From contig CP075493.1 of assembly GCA_021613535.1 (NCBI GenBank), positions 4,588,001-4,652,000 of the forward strand: a DNA stretch of 64,000 nucleotides. The letters are read 5' to 3'. Source of the stretch: Adineta vaga (Eukaryota; Rotifera). Positions 1 to 11,252 of the stretch are shown piece by piece. Positions within the stretch are counted from its first letter, which is position 1; the number at the start of each line of letters is the position of its first letter. Position numbers and translations under genes: made by a program. The notes under the pieces were generated by a model, which saw only the letters and a list, made by a program, of their open reading frames with translations, was not told the DNA's origin and ran no database searches.

Positions 1-369
1 ATAAGAATATCACGGACATCTTTTCTCTATTAGTTTCAGTCAAAATAAAAAGAATAGGGTCTTAACATCATCTTAAGTAAAGATTCTATTTCAATGTCGT
101 ACGATTATTTGTCGGAAATTCCCATTCAATTTATATTTCTCATCCTCAACATTTACTCCGGTATTTTTGATTCTTTTAGTATTCTATTACTCGAACTGTA
201 GTAGATTTACATCAAAGCACATTCGCAGACATCAATCTCTTTTCGATATCATTTGATCCTTTTTCTGTAATTGACTTTCATCATGAAAATATATATAAAT
301 ATATAAATCAGACAACGATCGATAACAGGACTCAGAATTGATGTGAAGAAGAAGAAGAAGGTGTTATCA
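1..369. other. Intergenic; upstream of LRR gene
   Basis: No gene seen. The last 25 bases before the ATG at 370 hold a short GAAGAAGAAG run. An antisense ORF at 249-482 overlaps the first exon of the LRR gene, is low in complexity and has no recognisable domain. Confidence 0.5.
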
Positions 370-1412
370 ATGCAACGAAGTACGATTAATCTTGTAACGT
401 TTGCTATTGTTTGTAGTTTATGGTTACTAGCAAAGTGTGATGCACAGCCAAGTAAGTTCATTCTATGACTATCAGAGTTCATTGATGTGATGTATATATT
501 CTAGAAAATGAAGTAGATTGCAGTCAATTTGTTAATGATGAAGATATTCTTCGTCAATTACCATTTCCTCTTGTGGACCATTCATACGAATTTTCGCAAA
601 ATCATAGTAAGGTAGAGATGTATGAAAATACAAGTGATGTCCGTGGTATTTCCATCTACAAAGAAAAAGTTGTTCCATCTAGTATTTATTGTTTGTCGAA
701 ACTTGAAAAATTAGAAGTTTATCAAACACCGTTTGAAAATGGTAATGTATCCGTGATTGTTGTCGTAAAAGAGGAGTATAACTAATTTTGTTTTCATCTC
801 GTTGTGATAGACATTGTTCCTGATGCATTAGGCAATCTGGAAAATCTTGCTCAATTGATTATTTTCGATGTAAAGATTGCGAAATTGACTGAAAAACTGG
901 CAACGCTACGAAATATGATTATGTTAACACTCATTCAGTGTTCATTAATTTATGTACCAAATCTCAGCAATTTGCAACAATTAGAATCTCTTTCCTTGGA
1001 TAAAAATAATTTGTCACATGTTGATGGTATAACTGGTGTTACAGATCTAATGCTCGAGAATAATCAATTCAAACAAATTCCCATGACACAAGATCCAGAT
1101 CGATTAATGGTACTCGCTATGGGTGATAATCCATTAACAAGTGCTGCACCTATTATGTCGTATAAGAATCTCGAGTGGATCTTTTTGAATAATGCAACAA
1201 TAACATCAATTCCAGCAACGATTGATAAATTGCGAAATGTGGAATATCTTCGTTTATCTAATAACAAACTCACTCGTCTACCAACAAATATTCTGAATCT
1301 TCGTCGTTTGAAAGAGTTGACTATCGAAAACAATTTAATTGCAAAAAGAGATGTTGAATCAATTCGTCAATCATTCAAAAGATCACATCCAAAATTGAAA
1401 CTATTGTCTTGA
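370..1412 (+). CDS. Secreted leucine-rich-repeat protein
   Basis: Three exons: 370-451, 505-741 and 811-1412. Introns are GT...AG, and the joined phases agree at both junctions (codons AAA and GAC are split). The ATG at 370 opens a hydrophobic signal peptide (MQRSTINLVTFAIVCSLWLL, then a probable cleavage after KCDA). The C-terminal two thirds are leucine-rich repeats of the short LxxLxLxxNxLxxIP type, for example LESLSLDKNNLSHV and VEYLRLSNNKLTRLPTNILN. No transmembrane segment follows, so the protein should be extracellular and bind a protein or glycan ligand. The ligand cannot be told from sequence. Part of the N-terminal region before the repeats (exon 2) has no recognised domain. Confidence 0.82.
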
Positions 1413-1562
1413 TAATAAGACTGTTTTTCTTTGAAAAAAATGATCAACTTTATCATCTGAATAAAATAACTACAAACATAGAAAAAGTCAGAATCGCAAA
1501 TATACCAAAAAACGGTTATCTAACGAATACTCTACTGTCTTCAGAGATATCTTACATTAAAG

Positions 1563-2327
1563 TTATAGAGATAAAACCGTATGTTGAAGAAATACAATAA
1601 AAATAGAATAGAAAAGAAAACTAGATTTAAAACTTATAATACATCCTTTATTTCCAGTATATTGATTTTTACAAGTACCATTCGTGCGACCATTATTAGC
1701 ATCCGAAGGACATATTGATTGATATTGATTTTGACAAGCTTGTGTACAAGTTATCGACGTACATGGAGTTGCTGAGACATCACCTACGTAAATATTCGGT
1801 AAACAATCACGACCTGATTGGCAGCACACACATGAACATGTCGTGCCAACAGAAGATCCGGTAACTGTATTTACGGATGTCGTTGATGTTGTTGTCGTCG
1901 TTGATATCATTCCGAGACATGTGCCAATGGTTTGTCCTTTTTGCTCCCCAACACATTGATTTGGATATTGAGCATTACATGAAAGACTACATGAACTTTC
2001 TTGACATAGATAAGCCGTAGCAGAACCAACGACGACTGGTGTACATAGAGTTGAACCTGTATTGCAACAGGCACATTGACAAAGATATGAAGTAGGAACA
2101 GACCACGTGCATAACGCTAACATCTGCCCATTTGGATAATCAACTTGACATTGTGAATGTGTAGAACGACAACGTGTACTACATTTTTGTGCTGTACAAG
2201 ATGTCATCGAAGTATTACTAAGAACAATAGGAGTACACGACGGTCCAATACAACATGAACATGAACATGCATCTTGTTGAGCTCTAGCATATGTTAAAAA
2301 CGAAAATATGATTAATAGCAGATACAT
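1563..2327 (-). CDS. Secreted Cys-rich protein with three CxCxCC modules
   Basis: Single-exon reading frame of 254 aa. The start is the ATG at 2327, two codons inside the longest open frame, and opens a signal peptide (MYLLLIIFSFLTYARA). Three repeated modules follow, each starting with a CxCxCC cluster (CSCSCCIGPSC, CQCACCNTGSTLC, CSCVCCQSGRDC). Each continues with a second cluster of the form C...CxxxCxxxY...C. A Thr/Ser-rich linker (TTTTTSTTS) separates modules two and three. The last 20 residues are hydrophobic, which could be a GPI-anchor signal. I recognise no named family. The even cysteine pattern suggests disulphide-bonded extracellular modules, and similar lineage-specific proteins are common in bdelloids. 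Function unknown. Confidence 0.7.
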   Translation of the reverse strand: MYLLLIIFSFLTYARAQQDACSCSCCIGPSCTPIVLSNTSMTSCTAQKCSTRCRSTHSQCQVDYPNGQMLALCTWSVPTSYLCQCACCNTGSTLCTPVVVGSATAYLCQESSCSLSCNAQYPNQCVGEQKGQTIGTCLGMISTTTTTSTTSVNTVTGSSVGTTCSCVCCQSGRDCLPNIYVGDVSATPCTSITCTQACQNQYQSICPSDANNGRTNGTCKNQYTGNKGCIISFKSSFLFYSIFIVFLQHTVLSL

Positions 2328-2937
2328 TGTCAAGGATTTCTATATAAAATAAAAGACTACTAAATTGAGATATGCGACAAAATAAAAGATAAAGTTTCTA
2401 TTTATTTGACTAACGATAAAAGAACGAGAAAGAAAAGATTTTTTCACGCCATATTTGTTCTCCAATGTAGATGAAAAAGCGTCATGTATACCGTAAATAG
2501 ATTGAAGCTGAAGAAAATCGTTCTTTTATCGTACTTGGCCATATTGACAATTCTTTTACAAAGTATTACGACTCAATCTACGTGAAAGCAATATGACTCG
2601 AAGTGTTTTTTGAATGAGATGTTGATAATTTTTAAAAAAGCGAATTGGAGCACATCAATAGAAACAATAAATTAACGCATTAGTTTTACCTCAGTGGAGA
2701 AGCTTTTTTTCATAATTTCTTTTCAATTTTGTAAAACCTTTTAAGATAGAAATAGAGAATATTCGATGTGTTCGTTCAGTCGAAAACCATTTCAGACATT
2801 ATTCATCTGAAAATATTACAGATGAGAGAAAATCTAAATACTATGATAAAAAAAAAGACTTGATAAGCTAAATGGCAATAGTTGTCAATTCTTCATTTCA
2901 AAGATTCAACTGAAAGTATATTCATATATCAAATAAA
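2328..2937. other. Divergent intergenic spacer
   Basis: Lies between the 5' ends of the Cys-rich gene (minus) and the 7TM receptor (plus), so it should hold both promoters. It is AT-rich, with no TATA motif I would defend, no repeat and no ORF of note. Confidence 0.5.
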
Positions 2938-3870
2938 ATGAACAGCATCGTCATAATTATCATTGATATATGTATTCTATTCTTTTCTTTCAATGGAATA
3001 TTGATTTCATCCGGTATTCTTTTCTTAATCTTTACCTATCGACAACAATTTCCAATCACTATCGCCGTACTTCTTCTATGTAATTCTTACATAGCAATTA
3101 TATTTACTTGCTTCAATTTTTTGATTTTGTATGGTTATAGTCTTTATGGTGATGTCTATGAACATGTATCTTTTGATACTTGGTGGTGTTATGCCCATGC
3201 ATATATTGTTCATGTTGGACTTTGTTCAATCTATTATTCATATTTTCTTCAAGCATGTTTTCGTTTCTTTCGCGTAGTTTTATATCGATTTAAACACTTA
3301 CAAACATTTCAATTTATGATTAAACTTATCATAGGACAATGGTTGACATCATTTCTTGTTATTTTATATGCATTAATTTGGCATTATTTTGAATACTTAC
3401 CCGAAAATTATCATTGTCAAATTGCATTTACGAATTTTCAAGGTTTAATTATCATACTTTTGATTGTTTATTTTGGTCCAACAATCGCATCGAAGATTAT
3501 TTATGTTTATATTATATATCATACAAAGCATCAAATAAATGTCACGACTCAACAAATTCGTTATCGAGCAATGCAACGCGATTTAATTGTTCTTCGTCGT
3601 GTGATAATTATAATAACGACCGTTTTATTACTCTCATTACCAACACTTATTCTTTGGATTTATTATATTGTTACTGGTTATTTACATCCATTGAGTTATC
3701 ATCTTGAATGGGTCTTATTTTCTATATCATTAGTATTTTTATCTATTGCATCGGCTATTATCACATCTCAAATTCGTCAATTGATCCTTCTCAAATGGAA
3801 GCACAATCAGCGTGTGCAACCAATGATTATGAATAATGTTCCTGAAATTATACAACGCTGGCAACGATAG
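2938..3870 (+). CDS. Rhodopsin-like 7TM receptor, single exon
   Basis: A 310-aa protein with seven hydrophobic segments. TM1 is at about residues 5-30 and TM7 at about 255-280. A Cys at the start of TM3 (WWCYAHAYI) and one in extracellular loop 2 (NYHCQIAF) fit the conserved class A disulphide. The usual DRY motif after TM3 is replaced by FRFFRVV, which keeps an Arg. A basic third intracellular loop (QQIRYRAMQRD) precedes TM6. The NPxxY motif of TM7 is not evident. These short, intronless or intron-poor receptors form a large expanded group in bdelloids, and ligands are unknown. The ATG at 2938 is the first in frame, and the TM1 region follows at once. Confidence 0.8.
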   Translation: MNSIVIIIIDICILFFSFNGILISSGILFLIFTYRQQFPITIAVLLLCNSYIAIIFTCFNFLILYGYSLYGDVYEHVSFDTWWCYAHAYIVHVGLCSIYYSYFLQACFRFFRVVLYRFKHLQTFQFMIKLIIGQWLTSFLVILYALIWHYFEYLPENYHCQIAFTNFQGLIIILLIVYFGPTIASKIIYVYIIYHTKHQINVTTQQIRYRAMQRDLIVLRRVIIIITTVLLLSLPTLILWIYYIVTGYLHPLSYHLEWVLFSISLVFLSIASAIITSQIRQLILLKWKHNQRVQPMIMNNVPEIIQRWQR

Positions 3871-4699
3871 TTTGCATACATATGATTTTCTTTACGAATC
3901 TTTGCTCATCGCTGAGTTGCATTGTGGAAACATGTAAGATTAGATCCTTGCTTATAGAGACTATTCAGTTTTACCAAACGCGTTATTTGATTTGTTTGAA
4001 TATTCACCGAATCTCGTTCTTGTTTGAGCATCAAGTTGGTCTAGAAGTATTCATCCCAAAATAAAATCTATTGATCTTTGATTCGCAATCTTTAATAACG
4101 GAAATTTCCAGTGTATGTCGAATCTAATACATTCAACAGTTCTTAAAATTGAGAGAACAATAGATTTTAATGGACATGAACAAGAACAAATCATTTGTGA
4201 TCATGTTTATTAAATATAGAAGTATTTCAAATTTTTATAAAAGTATGTTGATTTTCGTACAATGCAGAAGGATGATCAAACGAAATGGATACATTTCGAA
4301 CTTCTATTCCTTAACTCTCGCAGGCATATATCCATGGCAATTGATGCAACTGAATATGAATCAGTCGAATTCCATTGTGTAGTAGCAATTTCAATAATGG
4401 TGAATGTTCTTTATTAGCCAATTCATCATTAGGACGGTACTGTACAATGTTATCCATTTTACTCGGTTTTTAAGATGTACAATAATCCTTATCGCGTTTG
4501 AATATGAAATAATCGTTTGATCATTCATGAATACAAAAACAAAGTTGGCATGAAAGATAAAATTATTATGCATGTCAATTTAATTATTAAAAAAAATTAT
4601 CAAAATCAAAAACTTTTGTAATTTGTGTAATTATATGACGTTTCTAATTAACAAAATGAAAGAAAAGAAAAACATTTGTTTTGTCAATTTTCATTCTAA
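3871..4699. other. Intergenic, convergent 3' ends
   Basis: Separates the receptor (plus) from the AGTRAP-like gene (minus). Three ORFs of 60-70 codons occur (3882-4064, 4170-4382, 4391-4573 minus). None has a domain, signal peptide or paralogue in the window. I see no repeat or RNA gene. Confidence 0.5.
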
Positions 4700-5516
4700 T
4701 TATATTGATCCAGTTGCATGTTGTCCATCAACTGGAATGTATCCGGGTACTAATTAAAGAAAAGATATTTTTGAACGAATAAAAGATTCTATATTACCTG
4801 ATCCAGTATCTGAACCCCAACCTCCAAAAGTCGGCGAGGTATTTTCGCCAAGACGATCTTGACGAACTTTATTTAAGAATAACAGCATAGCTGGTTTGAG
4901 TAGAAGAAGAAAAATAGCGAAGCTAATCCATAGAATTGAAATATATATTTGTTTTCATCAGAAATAAAATTAACTTACAAAACACTAAATCCAAAATAGG
5001 AGCTATGATTCATAAGTTGATATGCTACAAAAAGATAACAAGAATAAAGACAATACTTGAGACTAAGTCTACCTGATTTTCCCATTTGAAAATACATTCC
5101 TATTGCAATTGAATCCAATAGAATTGATAAAGCTTTGATTACCATTAACTAAGTGAACGTCAAAGAATTTATAGAAATGAATTGTTTTAATAACTTACGA
5201 GTTCGACTTGTATGACACTTTCTTTATGAACTATGGCCCATAGACCAAGTACGATGATCGTCATTTGATTCAGAACATACGACATTGGTAGCCACTCAGT
5301 CATCAACACCCTAAGAAAGATGACATAGTAATCTTTTACGAACTATTCTTGTTTGTATCATTGTCAAAAACAATTACAAATAATTGTAAGTTAGCTTACA
5401 GACTGGTATAAAGAAAATGAATTGCCACGATGTACTAAAAAAAAGAAAAATTCAATGCCAGTAAAGAAATCTAATTAACTGCTTACTCGAAGCATTGCAT
5501 TTCGATTGAGGGACAT
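4700..5516 (-). CDS. AGTRAP: Type-1 angiotensin II receptor-associated protein-like
   Basis: Seven small exons: 5516-5487, 5434-5400, 5310-5199, 5148-5073, 5024-4979, 4922-4798 and 4749-4700. Every GT...AG junction keeps phase, and the joined frame gives 157 aa against about 159 in human AGTRAP. Landmarks that line up with that family are the N-terminal hydrophobic segment (IVAIHFLYTSLV), the segment IIVLGLWAIVHKESV (human ILALGVWAVAQRDSI), an acidic residue inside the third hydrophobic stretch (ALSILLDSIAIGMYF), and LLLLKPAMLLFLNKVRQDR (human LLLKPLSCCFVYHMYRER). In vertebrates this is a small multi-pass endosomal membrane protein that binds the angiotensin receptor tail. An invertebrate role is not established. 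The start lies 172 bp downstream of the methionine synthase stop on the same strand. Confidence 0.85.
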
Positions 5517-5688
5517 TTTTGCTCTCTATTTTCGATCTAAAACACAAAGAAATAGATTGATTCCATCACCAATTGTATTTCTTATGAGACAACTCTAAGC
5601 AAAAATTTGAATATATCAACAAAAAAACTGTAATAACTGTTGAAAGACAAAACATTTTTTTTTGAAAGAAATGTTGAATGAACAAGAA

Positions 5689-8600
5689 CTATTGTTGTGA
5701 ATCAACATCATAAGCTAAGATAGGTGATAACCATTTTTCTACTTCTTTAACCGACATTCCTTTTCGACCAGCATAATCATGAACCTAAAAGAAAAAGAAA
5801 TGAGACAAAAGAATTCGAAATTTTTACTACACTTTCCTTTATAATCATTTTTCTTTTACTCATTTCACCTTCAGGTAAATTGTTTATCTCATTTGTTTGC
5901 TCGATGATTAATCTCTCGGATGTTCTATTCTCTTATTATCAAACATTACTTCGTACAGAGATGAAGAGTGGGAGCGAAAAAGAACAAAGATCAGCTGAGA
6001 TATTTCTTCAAGATAAACTATTCCCTACGATCACCAAACTTACCTGATCTTCATTAATTTTTCCAACTGCGAAATAATTCGATTCCGGATGACCCATATA
6101 AAGTCCCGAAACAGCTGATGCTGGTTGCATAGCAAGTGATTCTGTTAATTCAATACCAATTGCTTCGGTTGCATTTAATAGATTCCATATTGTTTTCTTT
6201 TCTGTATGATCAGGTTGTGTGGGATATCCAGCTGCTGGTCGAATACCTTGATATTTGACAGAAAGTAAATCTTTCGTTGATAAATCTTCATTTGGTGCAT
6301 AAGCCCAAAGTTCACGACGAACACGTTCATGTAAATATTCAGCACATGCTTCAGCTAAACGATCACCTAATAATTTCAATATAATCGATGAATAATCATC
6401 AGATTCCTATATGCCACCAAAAAACAAATAGTTCATTTAATTCAAAGATGTCTCCTCGTTACCTTCTGTACTAATCGCTGTGCCTCTTGTTCAACATTGA
6501 AAACACCCAATGCAAAAATTCCAATATAATCTATCGATGTTGATGAAATAAAATCTGATAAACACATGTAAACATTCGAATCACGTTCGGTTTGTTGTCG
6601 TAAACCGAATAATGTTGAAATCTGTTTTGAAGGATCTTTTGGATCAAAAATAAGTATATCATCTCCCGATGTTCGACATGGATAAAATCCAACAACTGCA
6701 CGAATCGAAAATAGTTTTCGTGCAAGAATATCCGATAGGAGTTTTTGTGCATCAGCAAAAACAATACGTGCTTGTGCACCGACTTCTTTACAATCAAATA
6801 ATTTTGGATAACCACGATTAGGATATTTACCACGAATTTGCATTGCATCAAAGAATGGTTTCCAATCGATATAATTAATTAATTTCTCAGGATCGATATT
6901 ATCGAAAATTTCCGTACCAAGAAATGTTGGTTTAGTAATATTAGTATCTTCTTTTTCACTCATCCAACGTTTCTTTCGAGCATCATTGATAGGTAAACAA
7001 CGAATTTGTTTCAAATTTGCATAATATTCATCACGAATATCATTATAATCTTCAGCAATATCTTCCAGATATTCTTCTTTTTTCTCTTCATCTAAATTAA
7101 TTATTGTGATGAGAGAAGAAAAAGAAGAAGAGACTTTAGTTGATTCTTACTGAGGAGATTTCCGCAGACGACAACACTTTTTGATGCATCTAAAACATGA
7201 ATAACTGGACCATTATGATAACGCGGAGCAATTTTAACAGCAGTATGTTGTCTAAATAGGTTAATTGTATGTATATTTCGAATAAAATTTGAAGAACTTA
7301 CTTTGATGTCGTTGCACCACCGATCAATAATGGAATAGTGAAGTTTAATCGTTGCATCTCTTTAGCTACAACAATCATTTCATCTAATGATGGTGTAATT
7401 AATCCCGATAAACCAATGAAATTTGCATTTTCTTCTTTAGCTACTTTAAGAATTTTATCACATGGTGTCATAACACCTAAATCAATAACTCTATAATTAT
7501 TGCAACCAAGTACAACTCCAACAATATTCTTTCCAATATCATGAACATCACCTTAACATTCAATACATAGAATTGTTCTTTTTCTAAAAGAATAAATTCC
7601 TACCTTTCACAGTAGCCATGACAATTGTATATTGTGCATCTAAACCAGTCGTTATGGTATCACCTTGTTCTTTTAATGCTTGTAAATTTTTCTGTTTTTC
7701 TTCTTCCATAAATGGTATTAAATGATTCACTGCTTTCTTCATTACTCGTGCTGATTTAATCACTTGTGGTAGAAACATTTTTCCTGCACCAAATAATTCT
7801 CCAACTTCACTCATACCATTCATCAATGGTCCTTCGATCACATGCAATGGACGTGTATATTTTTGACGTGCTTCTTCCATATCTTCGATGATATACTTGT
7901 CAATACCTTTGACTAATGAATATTGAAGACGTTCTTCAGCAGTTGCATTTGTTCTCCATGATTCTTCTTGTTGTTCACTTTTAGTATCACTACCAGTTGA
8001 AGATAATTTAAGTTGTTGAGCATATTCAAGTAATTCTTCAGTTGCTGTTGATCTTGTATTGAAAATACATGCTTCACTAAGTTCACGAAGACGTGGATCG
8101 ATATCATTATAGATTGGAATTTGACCAGCATTGACAATACCCATATCAAGACCGGCTTTAATCGCATGAAATAAAAAGACGGAATGCATAGCTTCACGAA
8201 TACGATCTTGACCACGAAATGAAAATGATATATTTGATATTCCACCTGATGTTTTACAGCCAGGACACAATTCCTATAGAGTAAATCATTTATTCCTGTT
8301 ATCATCACGTGATAAAACATTTGAACAAAATTTAACTTACTTTAATTTTCTTAAGTGATTCAATAAAATTGATTGCATAATCATTATGTTCTTCCATTCC
8401 AGTAGCAATTGTTAAAATATTTGAATCAAATATAATATCATTTGGATTAAATTTCACAACATTAACTAATAAATCATAACTTCGTTTGCAAATTGCACAT
8501 CGGCGTTCGACATCTGTTGCCTGAAAATGAACAAATTCTCTTTCTTATTACAATCGAATTCAATTTTAATCTTTTTACTTGTCCTTGTTCATCAAATGCC

Positions 8601-10473
8601 ATAACAACAACAGCAGCGCCATATTTTTTACATCTTCGTGCTTTTTCAAGAAAATCTTCTTCACCTTCTTTCAATGAAATGGAATTGACAATACATTTGC
8701 CTTGTGTACATTTCAATCCAGCTTCAATGACAGCGAAATTCGATGAATCAATACACAATGGTACTCGTGAAATATCTGGTTCAGATGCTAAAAGATTAAC
8801 AAATTTTGCCATCACTGCTTGTCCATCAATCATTCCTTCATCCATATTTAAATCAAGAATTTGTGCTCCTGATTCAACTTGAGTCTTTGCGACTTGAAGT
8901 GCTGCATCGAATTTATTTTCTTTCAATAGACGAAGAAATTGTCGACTACCAGCAACATTACATCGTTCACCAATATTCACGAAATTTGTATAACGAGAGA
9001 TAATAAATGGTTCAAGGCCTGGAAAAGAAAAAAAAAAGATTATCTCTATCCATGACTGAAACTTCTAATCAACATACCGGAAAGAAGCATATCTTCTGTA
9101 TGTAAATTTGTCGGTGGTACTCTTGGAGGATACCGTTTAACAACTTCTGCAATTGCTCTAAATCAATTGTCAATCGATTTATTTGTAAAAATAAACAGAA
9201 GTAATATTTACTTGATATGATCAGGTGTTGATCCACAGCAACCACCAACAATATTTAATAAACCATCATGTGCCCATTCACCTATTTGATTAGCCATAGA
9301 TTCGGGTGTTTCATCATATTCGCCAAATGTATTCGGTAAACCTAAATGACAAGCTCGATGACTATCAATTAATAATTAAAAAACTAATCATTTTTACCAG
9401 CATTTGGATAACAAATAGTAAATGCACATGTATTTTTAGAAGCTTCTTCTAAGAATCGTCGCATTTCGTTTGGACCTAATGCACAATTCAATCCGAGACT
9501 AAAATTTATTCATTATAAATACTTAAAGAAAAGAATAGTAAACTACCATATAGGATCGGCATGTGAAACACTAATGACAAATGCTTCAACTGTTTGACCT
9601 GATAATGTTCGACCACTCATATCCACAATTGTTCCAGATATCTAAAAAACAAACGAATCACATACTTATTTACTTTTTCATGTTTATCATTCATTGATTA
9701 CGAGAATAGGTCTTGTTAATTCGACATTTTTCTCAAAGAAAGTTTTTAATGCATAGATTGCTGCTTTTGCATTGGCAGTATCGAATATTGTTTCAATCAA
9801 CATGAAATCAACATTACCATCAATTAAACCACGTGCTTGTTCTGTATATGCTTCAACAGCTGTATCAAACGCTAGAAAAAGAACAAAAGAAGAATAGTTT
9901 CTTTAATAAAATAATTCAAGAATCAATACTGATATTTCGATAATCAGGTTTTTCAACAGATGGTGATATTGATAATGTCTTGTTCAATGGACCTAATGCA
10001 CCAGCAACAAATCGTCGTATACCAGTTTTTTTTGTATATTCATCAGCTGCTTGTCTTGCTATTTTTGCTGATCTAAGATTTAATTCATATGAAAGATGTT
10101 CTAATGCATAATCAGCTTGAGATAAAAATTGAGCATTGAATGTATTCGTTTCAATAATATCAGCACCAGCTTCAAGATATTTTTGATGAATTTCTAATAC
10201 AACATCCGGACGTGTAATAGATAATAAATCATTATTTCCTTTCAATGCTTGTTTATGTGTAGACAAATCATATTCATTTGAACGGAAATCTTCTTCTTCT
10301 AGTTTATATCGTTGAATCATGGTACCCATTGCACCATCGATGATGAGAATACGATTCGATAGAGCAAGACGAAATTCATTTTCTATGATGACAAATCAGA
10401 AATATCAAGATTTCATTGGAAATATGAAGTATATTCAATTACCTATGTTCAAAAGATGAGCACTTGTTGTCAT
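5689..10473 (-). CDS. MTR: Cobalamin-dependent methionine synthase
   Basis: Transfers the methyl group of 5-methyltetrahydrofolate to homocysteine through methylcobalamin, in the cytosol. Fifteen exons: 10473-10443, 10382-9930, 9871-9702, 9641-9547, 9498-9398, 9341-9212, 9157-9078, 9018-8579, 8520-8341, 8273-7604, 7551-7302, 7251-7151, 7091-6463, 6406-6044 and 5784-5689. They sum to 3,789 nt, giving 1,262 aa (human about 1,265). Domains in order: homocysteine-binding barrel (IDGAMGTM, zinc ligands in GLNCALGP and [11 protein letters not shown]), pterin-binding barrel ([20 protein letters not shown]), B12-binding cap and Rossmann domain with the axial-His motif GDVHDIGKN, and the AdoMet-binding reactivation domain ([21 protein letters not shown]-like, [12 protein letters not shown]). 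No broken exon was found. All four domains are intact, so the animal should depend on dietary or microbial B12 for this step. Confidence 0.97.
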
Positions 10474-11252
10474 ATTTATCGATCTAATGGAAAATCTATC
10501 TAAATTTCAAAAGATTAGTAGAAATTGCAGATGGAATTTGTACTTAAAAGTAACGGAACACCATTACGAAGGAAATAACTGAATATTTTCATATTTTTTC
10601 ATACACCTGACCTTCTTCACATTTCGTTTTCATCTATAAATGGTTTTAATGAATTAACCAATAAAAACGAAATTGGATGTCGCTGTACGATGATTTCATA
10701 GAACGAATATGCTGTTATCTTGAGAAGAATACTAATATCACCATATGGAAAGTTTAAATTTAATCCTTTCGCTTTCTCTTCAATCTCGATGATAAGAATA
10801 CAGTTAGACTTAATAGTCTATAGATTGATTGCGTGTGATATGGCCGAGATATACTTTCTGATTTATGAAACCAATCGTGATTTTATACTGTTGGTTGATT
10901 ACGGAACGTATTGATGAGACTATGATGTATTAATTTCACTATAGTACTTTTGCGATACTAAAGCAAGAAACAGAAATTACCGAAATATTATAATCATATC
11001 AGAAAGCAAAAGTAAAATTCACCGTACTTGTTCCTAAAATCAGCCTTTTCTATCTAATGTACTATCTTGTAAATGGGTTATACATTTTCTCATACAAGTG
11101 TGATAAGAACTTTGATTACCTGCATGAGTTTCATGCATGCTTAATCTTTCCGATAGATGTCAGTACTGATCTATTCTATGGCGATTGGAGTATAGCCGAG
11201 TAATACTCTATTTATATATACATGTACATGTATTGCTCATTTCTCCTGACAA
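10474..11252. other. Divergent spacer between MTR and NADPH oxidase
   Basis: Should contain both promoters. A 64-codon ORF at 10720-10914 has no supporting feature. TATATATA-like sequence occurs at about 11211-11221, roughly 35 bp upstream of the first NOX ATG at 11253, and could be a TATA element. Confidence 0.4.

Noticed and set aside
8493-8882. 129-codon plus-strand ORF
   Set aside because: Fully antisense to conserved methionine synthase exons and explained by their codon bias.
10720-10914. 64-codon ORF in the MTR/NOX spacer
   Set aside because: No homology recognised and no splice partners; likely chance in AT-rich DNA.
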